64,000 bases of DNA from Platanthera guangdongensis (Eukaryota > Streptophyta > Magnoliopsida > Asparagales > Orchidaceae): assembly GCA_039583875.1 (NCBI GenBank), contig CM077150.1:174043499-174107498 (forward strand), written 5' to 3'. Made by a program: the position numbers and the translations under genes. Positions 58,285 through 64,000 of the stretch are shown here, piece by piece (position 1 is the stretch's first letter; each line of letters starts with the position of its first letter). A model generated the notes under the pieces. The model was not told where the DNA came from. It did no database searches and saw only the letters and a list, made by a program, of their open reading frames with translations.

Positions 58285-58590
58285 TTTTATATTAGGGTTC
58301 GACGCAGAAAAGGAAAGATCGTTGAACTCAGTTCGACGATTGAGGCTTCTAAAGGAATCTGAAGAGTCTTCAACATCGTCGATCTCCGTTCGACGATATT
58401 GGAGAGCGTCGAGCTCTGTTCGACGATCGTTCAGAGAACAAAATCGTTGAGCGACGTTCGACGATCGTTGACCGGAAGAGATAGTTCATACTATCTGAGA
58501 AACGCTGAACTCAGGTCGACGATTTCGGAAATCGTCGATCTCCGTTTGACGATCTGGGGGAAAATCGTCGAGCGCAGTTCAGAGATCAGA
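58285..58590 (-). promoter_or_regulatory. GATCGTCGA array with TATA box between pol and env-like gene of C
   Basis: About twelve ATCGTCGA or TTCGACGAT motifs (58318-58588) in the C dialect, then minus-strand AATATAAAA (58285-58293), then about 115 nt to the env-like ATG at 58170. A splice-acceptor-like TTGAATCTTTGCAG^GT lies just before the ATG. Promoter function is inferred. Confidence 0.62.
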
Positions 58591-58689
58591 AAAATTCTAG
58601 ACACTAAGAAAAATCAAGATGTTTGCCTAGTCTTGGTCAATTTTTAAGCTTTTAAAATCTTTGATATTATTTATGACTTCCTCCATCTA

Positions 58690-59668
58690 ACATTCCTAAC
58701 TGATTTAGGAAGAAGGTGTGTTTCTTTTCATCCAAGGGCTTGGTGAAAATGTCTCCCCTTTGTAAATCAGTTGGAGATATTGTAGTTCAATTTTATTCTT
58801 TTCAACATTATCCCTTAAGAAATGATGTCTAATCTCTATGTGTTTTTTTCCTACTATGGAGGACTGGATTTTGAGCTATAGAAATAGCACTGGTGTTATC
58901 ACAAAAGATTTTAGACTTCTCTAAGTTGTAGCCATAGTATAGGAGTTGGTTTTGAATCCACAAAATTTGTGAACAACAACTGCCTGCAGCCATATATTCA
59001 GCTTCAGCAGTTGAAGTTGACATGGAGGTTTGTTTCTTGCAAAACCAGGAGACAAGTCTGTCACCAAGGAACTGACAAGTTCCACTGGTGCTTTTCCTGT
59101 TAATTCTGCATCCAGCATAATCAGCATCAGAAAATCCAGTTAAATCAAATGCTGAATCTTTTGGATACCAGAGACCTAGATTTGGACAACTTTTAACATA
59201 CCTGAGAATCCTCTTTACTAGTGTTAGGTGTGACTCTCTAGGGCTTACTTGGAACCTAGCACATATACATGTAGCAAACATTATATCTGGTCTACTAGCT
59301 GTAAGGTACAGTAAAGAGCCAAACATTGCTCTATATGTTGTCTGATCAACAGGTTTCCCATGTTCATCAGCATCCAATACAGCATTAGTAGGCATAGGTG
59401 TCTTCATACAAGATGCTTTCAGACATGCCAAATTTCTTAACCAATTCATTTGCATACTTGGTTTGAGAAATGAAGATGCCTTCAGCATGCTGTTTGACTT
59501 GCAATCCTAGGAAGAAGGATAGCTCACCCATGCTACTCATTTCAAATTTAGAATGCATTAGGTTGGAAAACATTCTGCACAATTTTGAGTCAGTAGAATC
59601 AAAAATAATATCATCTACATAAATCTGCACTAGTAGGGTATGGGACTTATGGGTTCTAATGAAAAGAG
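58690..59668 (-). pseudogene. pol: Sirevirus C RT C-end and RNase H
   Basis: YVDDIIFDS marks the RT centre; KFEMSSMGELSFFLGLQVKQ follows. A frame change near 59400 moves reading to MKTPMPTNAVLDADEHGKPV, and RNase H shows STAEAEYMAAGSCCSQILWI. A further break near 58835 (HSRKKTHRD) hides the end. The upstream part is cut by Athila2 at 59668, inside the TLF segment before YVDD. Confidence 0.87.
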
Positions 59669-61401
59669 TGATTGTCTCTTAGATATCTGCAAGGAGAAAA
59701 TAACCAAACTAACAATTCATCAAGGCAAGTATACCTATCGAAATGCAGCTAGGGGACACAAGTGTCGTATTGAAATCCGGGAACAAAGTAAGCTTACTCA
59801 CACGAAATCTATTATTTTATCGACGGAAAAATTAAGTTTTTTTAGAAGAAAGCTAAACATGCTAAAGGAAGAGAACTACTTGCAATGAAAGAGAGCTACT
59901 TGCATGAAAAGTTAAAGAGAGCTAAAAGAGCGATTAACTTAAGCTTAGTAACGATGAAGGGGAAAATGCACTCGATCAGAAATCACCTCGGCAAGAGTGG
60001 TTAGAAAAATACGATAAATAAACCTAAGCTAATTAGGGTAAAGGTCATTGACCGTGGAGGTTCCATGAATATTGACACGCTTCTCTCGAAGGTCGTGCCT
60101 AACTGAGTTTAGGAAGGTCCGACCGACTTTCGCCTTAATCGGAGGCCTAAAACTCGCTTTACGCGGTGAACCCCTCTAATGGATTTTACTCCAATCTGGG
60201 AGATTTGAACGTCTGCCTCTCTCGAGGGGTGCGAACAACTCCCATTACTCTTGAGTGCTCATTTCAAACTTTCGGCCTCTCGGCTAACCCAGAATGAAAG
60301 CAAAGGTGGAGAGTATATATCGATGATATACCTCCAACCCGTGATACATCAAGAGTAATTCAAAGCTAAACCCTAAAAAGAAAAGGTAAGATTCAAAGCA
60401 TCATAACCTAATCACTCGAACCTCGGATCATTAAGATCGAGTACATGGAGGATTAGTTAATCATGGTGAGGAGGAAGAGGGGGGATGAGTAGAAGAAGAA
60501 TAATGAAAACGGAGCAGAAACGTAAAAGAAAACAACACTTTTTATTAATAGAAACAGGGTGTCTTACAATATGAAAACCAGCGATTACAAGTGCATGGAA
60601 AGGTAAACTACACTATCATTAACATCATACTACAGAACGAAGCTAGGAACTACTACAGGGAAAGCATAAAGCTACAACTAAGAACTAAAAATGGAAAGAC
60701 ATGCTTAAAAAGTTCAGAAATACAAAGGACAGAACCTCCCCTCTCAAAGCAAAAGGTGTCCCTGAACCCTTAGAGTTAGGCTCTATTTATAGAATTTTTC
60801 GGTTCGGGTCACGACCCCCTGTCACGCCCTGGTCGGGCGTGACCCTGGGGCGTGACACATTCGGCGCGACTTTTTCGGGCTGGAATTGAATTCTGACGGA
60901 GTTGTTGCGGTACACGCCCACAAGTCACGCCCTGGGAGGGCGTGTACCTGGGGCGTGTTGTTTGCGGCGTGACTTTGTTGAGCGGAAATTGAATGCTGGA
61001 GGTGACGGGCGGAATTGCTGAAGTACACGCCCATATGTCACGCCCGAGTCAGGCGTGACCCTGGGGCGTGACACTTTCGGTGCGACGGTGGAGCGGGAAA
61101 AACGGGCGCGCTGCGGCGATTCCTCGGAACCTAGGGACACGCCTCTAGTACACGCCCGTGTCGGGTGTGACACGGGCGTGACCGAGGGCATGTACACTAA
61201 GTTTCCACAGAATGCAGTTTCGAACCAATTGCTTCATTCCTCTGGGTACACGCCCTAGGTACACGCCCTGGTAGGGCGTGACCTTGGGGCGTGTCACAAA
61301 AATATATACAAAGGGGGATCAAAACAAGTACTTTACAAGACATGATTTGCTTTAAAACCCCGAAAATATCCTAATAAAATTGACTGCAAACCGTATTATC
61401 A
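59669..61401 (-). repeat. Athila2 3' LTR
   Basis: 1733 bp, TGATTGTC...GTATTATCA. It has no gene. It carries a palindromic array at 60815-61295. The boundary is set by the polypurine tract and the Sirevirus C junction. Confidence 0.75.
60815..61295. repeat. Palindromic array in Athila2 LTR (GTCACGCCC / GGGCGTGAC)
   Basis: About five pairs of GTCACGCCC or GTACACGCCC facing GGGCGTGAC or GGGCGTGTAC over a 5-nt loop such as TGGTC, each followed by CTGGGGCGTG. Confidence 0.85.
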
Positions 61402-61403
61402 AA

Positions 61404-61418
61404 TTCCCCCAAGCTTAA
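61404..61418 (-). other. Athila2 polypurine tract
   Basis: Minus-strand TTAAGCTTGGGGGAA, two bases from the LTR start TGATAATACGG. Confidence 0.82.
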
Positions 61419-63260
61419 GTTTTGCTTGTCCCCAAGCAAAGATATAAAGACTAGCTAATCATAAAAAGTGACTAATTCAAAAAATTTTAATCATAATCAC
61501 ACAAGTACTATGCGAAATTCTAGGTAGGGAGAATGTAAAACGTAAATCGAAAACAATTATTTTGGTATGTTTTAACTTTTATAAACTTTACTTAATAAAA
61601 ATAAATCATCCAGAATTTTGATGAAATTCTTTAAATAGATTTAAGCAAGGCAATGAAAATGAAAAGAACGTATTGAGTTATTACTAGATCCAAGCAACGC
61701 ATTATAATTATATCAATTAAATAACAAAAATCTAAGGTTAAATCCAAAACTAAAACTGATTTACTTTTCTTCTTTTCTTAGTTGTTAAATAAAATTAAAA
61801 AAAGGCGTGAATCAAAAGGACTTAATAGGACCGAAACGTTTGGTTTAGGAATATGAATAGGAGTGGAATTCAAATATAAACACGGAGGCTTAAAAATCAC
61901 ACTAAACCAAAACAACGAGTTTCAAAAAAATAAATTTATTTTAAACAAAATATGTATAAATAAATTTTTTTTCTCTTTATGATTATTTATCTCTTTTTTA
62001 TTATTATTATTATTATTTTCATTCATTTTTTTCTCTTCTTTTTTTTTCAATTTATTGCTTTTGAGTACACTTTTTTCAACAAGTTCTCCAAAGATAACAC
62101 AAAATTTCATATCAAAAAAATTAGCGTGATTAGATAGGTAGGAATTTGGGCTTTGGTGAAAACGAAATGGTGTGTGGAGTTATCAAATGAATTTGGAAAA
62201 AAGGCTCAAAAGCGGCTAACTAGTGGTAAAAGAGTTTAGGTTGGCAGGAAAGCTCAAACGTAAACAAAAATGGCCTAAATCATTTTCACGCTTTTTTTTT
62301 TAAATTTATTTAAAACATAGAGTCGATAAATTTCAAAAAGCAAGTTCGAGATAATAAAAGAAGATTGATGAAATTATCTTGAAAATAAAAATAATATGTG
62401 ACTTGGATCGTTCATATCTGCTACGTTATTCAAAATTTGTTCTTACAAAAATTATCTAAAGACGAAAAAGAAAATAGTGGATGATAAATTTTTAGAGAAA
62501 GTAAAGAAAATAAAGAATGGAAAACCATAATAGAAATGCACGTTTTAGAGAAATATTTTACCTTAACATGCTACCGTGAATTAGAAACACAGCATGGCCA
62601 ACATTTTACTTGTGAAATATGATTAAAAAGAATGATTAGAAAAATTATAATTAACTACGTTGTTTATAAAGAAGTTTGAGAAAAACAAAACATAAACATG
62701 GGGTTACTTATGGAAATACCAAAATGCAGCTATATAAATTTTTTTTTTGAATTTTTTTTTGTTGAATTGTTTTTTTTTGATTTATTTGGATATTTACAAA
62801 AAAAACAAAAAGAAGGAGGAAGTCTTCCCCCAAGCTTAAAGTCTACATTGTCCTCAATGGAGAAGGAGGTTGGAGAACGAGAGAAAATTAAAGTACAGAA
62901 AGGAAAGACAGAATTGAAAAACAGGTACTTCCCCGGTTTTATTTTGCAGGGCAAGCTGAGTGATGCTGCTCCTCCATGCTTGTGCTGTGGATCTTCAGGA
63001 AACGTCGGCTGGTGGACTTTGTCATGGAAGCAGAACCGTTGGAGCAGGCGATCGCAGAAGGTTCAGCTTGCCGGAGCCATTCGGGGCAAAAAGTGTAAAA
63101 GAAAGAAAACAAGAAAAAGATAACTTGGGTTGCCTCCCAAGAGCGCCCTTTGTTTAAAGCGTCGTTTGAGCTCGACGCATCAAAATAAGAGTGTCCCAAA
63201 TATTGTTTAAAAATAAAGTTCGAATAAAGTTCAAAGTTGATGAGAAAAATAAAGTTCAGA
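61419..63260 (-). other. Athila2 non-coding region between integrase and 3' LTR
   Basis: A strongly AT-rich 1.84 kb with homopolymer runs. I see no gene; small frames are low-complexity. A second copy of the polypurine motif lies at 62825-62839. Athila elements can carry an env-like gene here, but none is visible. Confidence 0.75.
62825..62839 (-). other. Second PPT-like motif of Athila2
   Basis: The 15-mer is identical to 61404-61418 (minus TTAAGCTTGGGGGAA) and lies 1421 bp upstream in element orientation. Confidence 0.75.
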
Positions 63261-64000
63261 TTAATCAAATGTCAGGACCGGAAAGATAGAGTTAACAGGG
63301 TTGAGACTGACATCATCACAGAAATACAGTTTAAGACGCTGACCATTCACTTTGAAAGTACCCTTATCAGGGTGGGAAATTAAAACAGTACCATAAGAAA
63401 AGACTTCTAAAACAGTAAAAAGCCCAGACCAACGTGATTTTAATTTACCCGGGAATAAACGTAAACGAGAATTATAAAGAAGCACTTGGTCGCCCGGCTT
63501 AAAGATTTTTGGGTGCCTAAGATGTCGATCGTGTAAATGCTTCGTCCGCTCTTTATAAAGTCTGTTATTGTCATACGCGTAAGAGCGCCACTCGTCGAGT
63601 TCGTTAAGTTGAAATTTTCTAAAATCGCCGACGGAGTGGGGATCGAAGTTTAAAAATCGTAAGGCCCAAAAGGCGCGGTGCTCTAACTCTACGGGTAAAT
63701 GACACGACTTTTCGTAAACCAACCGATATGGCGTACACCCGAGGGCGGTTTTGTACGCTGTTCGGTAGGCCCATAGAGCATCGTCTAATTTGGCTGACCA
63801 GTCTTTTCTAGATGTTGAAACAGTCTTTTCTAAAATTCTTTTTATTTCTCTATTCACTATTTCGACTTGTCCGTTAGTTTGGGGGTGATAGGCAGTGGAA
63901 AGCTTATGAGTAACGCCATATTTAGTTAGGATTTTTGAAAATTGCGCGTTACAGAAATGGGAACCCCTATCACTAACGATAGCGCGCGGCATACCGAATC
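63261..64000 (-). CDS. pol: Athila2 integrase, C-terminal two thirds (partial at window edge)
   Basis: Integrase inserts the cDNA into host DNA. The open frame enters from the right edge and ends at 63261. It has the second catalytic Asp ([14 protein letters not shown]), the catalytic Glu ([18 protein letters not shown]), the Athila/Tat signature [20 protein letters not shown] and the C-terminal tail ([20 protein letters not shown], then WSGLF for the usual WSGPF). No stop or frameshift is seen in 246 codons, unlike Athila1, so this element may be young. The first part of the enzyme, RT and the other LTR lie outside. Confidence 0.9.
   Translation of the reverse strand, partial: FGMPRAIVSDRGSHFCNAQFSKILTKYGVTHKLSTAYHPQTNGQVEIVNREIKRILEKTVSTSRKDWSAKLDDALWAYRTAYKTALGCTPYRLVYEKSCHLPVELEHRAFWALRFLNFDPHSVGDFRKFQLNELDEWRSYAYDNNRLYKERTKHLHDRHLRHPKIFKPGDQVLLYNSRLRLFPGKLKSRWSGLFTVLEVFSYGTVLISHPDKGTFKVNGQRLKLYFCDDVSLNPVNSIFPVLTFD

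Larger units (their letters stand above)
53357..59668 (-). mobile_element. Sirevirus C: 3' half of a Copia element with env-like gene
   Basis: Minus orientation. The 3' LTR (53357-54878), polypurine tract, env-like gene, motif array and RT/RNase H are present. Athila2 cuts it inside RT at 59668. It inserted into Athila1 after AAAAT (53352-53356). The env-like and RT sequences are closest to Sirevirus B. Confidence 0.88.
59669..64000 (-). mobile_element. Athila2: Athila/Tat-like Gypsy element (3' part, runs off the window)
   Basis: Minus orientation. LTR (59669-61401), polypurine tract, 1.84 kb of non-coding sequence and an integrase reading off the right edge. The junction at 59668/59669 falls exactly where Sirevirus C homology stops. 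No second LTR is in the window. Confidence 0.85.

Noticed and set aside
61419..63260. Frames of 60-140 codons in the AT-rich Athila2 3' region as host or env-like genes
   Set aside because: They are homopolymer-rich, lack any recognisable domain and sit between integrase and PPT.
1..64000. Host plant gene, rRNA, tRNA or organelle insertion
   Set aside because: Every stretch can be assigned to an LTR element or its internal region. I saw no exon-like coding outside retroelement genes, and the tRNA-like words are primer-binding sites.

Overview
The window is nuclear DNA of a flowering plant, probably a eudicot. The evidence is indirect: every element belongs to plant-specific LTR-retrotransposon lineages (Copia Sirevirus, Gypsy Tekay-like chromovirus, Gypsy Athila/Tat-like, and a TRIM). 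I found no host gene, rRNA, tRNA or CRISPR array. The species cannot be named from this sequence.

Layout. The whole window is one stack of nested insertions. The outermost layer is Sirevirus B (internal region 39952-48969, minus strand), whose two LTRs are both broken by later insertions. On the left, Sirevirus A (27443-38335 plus 1-348, minus) sits in B's 3' LTR. A non-autonomous Gypsy element, G1 (349-27442, minus, TSD TGTGT), sits in A's 3' LTR. Two Tekay-like chromoviruses sit inside G1: Tekay1 (1941-11681, minus, TSD TAACT) and Tekay2 (13283-24261, plus, TSD GGTGA). On the right, an Athila-like element, Athila1 (50265-53356, minus), sits in B's 5' LTR. It carries a complete 499-bp TRIM (51461-51959, TSD TAGAA) and was also split by Sirevirus C (53357-59668, minus), which in turn was split by a second Athila/Tat-like element, Athila2 (59669 to beyond 64000, minus). 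By-eye LTR divergence falls with nesting depth: about 7% for A, 5% for G1 and 1% for Tekay1 and Tekay2.

Genes. All coding relics are gag, protease, integrase, reverse transcriptase, RNase H and the env-like third gene of sireviruses. Nearly all carry nonsense codons, often in positions that C-to-T or G-to-A changes would explain, as expected for methylated, silent DNA. Tekay1 is nearest to intact, with an open gag and one stop codon in the middle of pol.

Most interesting signals. (1) Both Tekay elements have a short sequence with intron borders (91 and 85 nt) at exactly the same codon between gag and protease. Unspliced RNA would give Gag and spliced RNA Gag-Pol. (2) In all three sireviruses the element-specific palindromic motif array of the LTR promoter is repeated between pol and the env-like gene; in A and C it is followed by a TATA-like box about 100-120 nt before the env-like ATG, which looks like an internal promoter. 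(3) The Tekay2 RNA leader holds three hairpins with an identical 12-nt loop and different, compensated stems. (4) Seven unrelated LTR families each carry their own GC-rich palindromes, and some motifs are shared between Copia and Gypsy.
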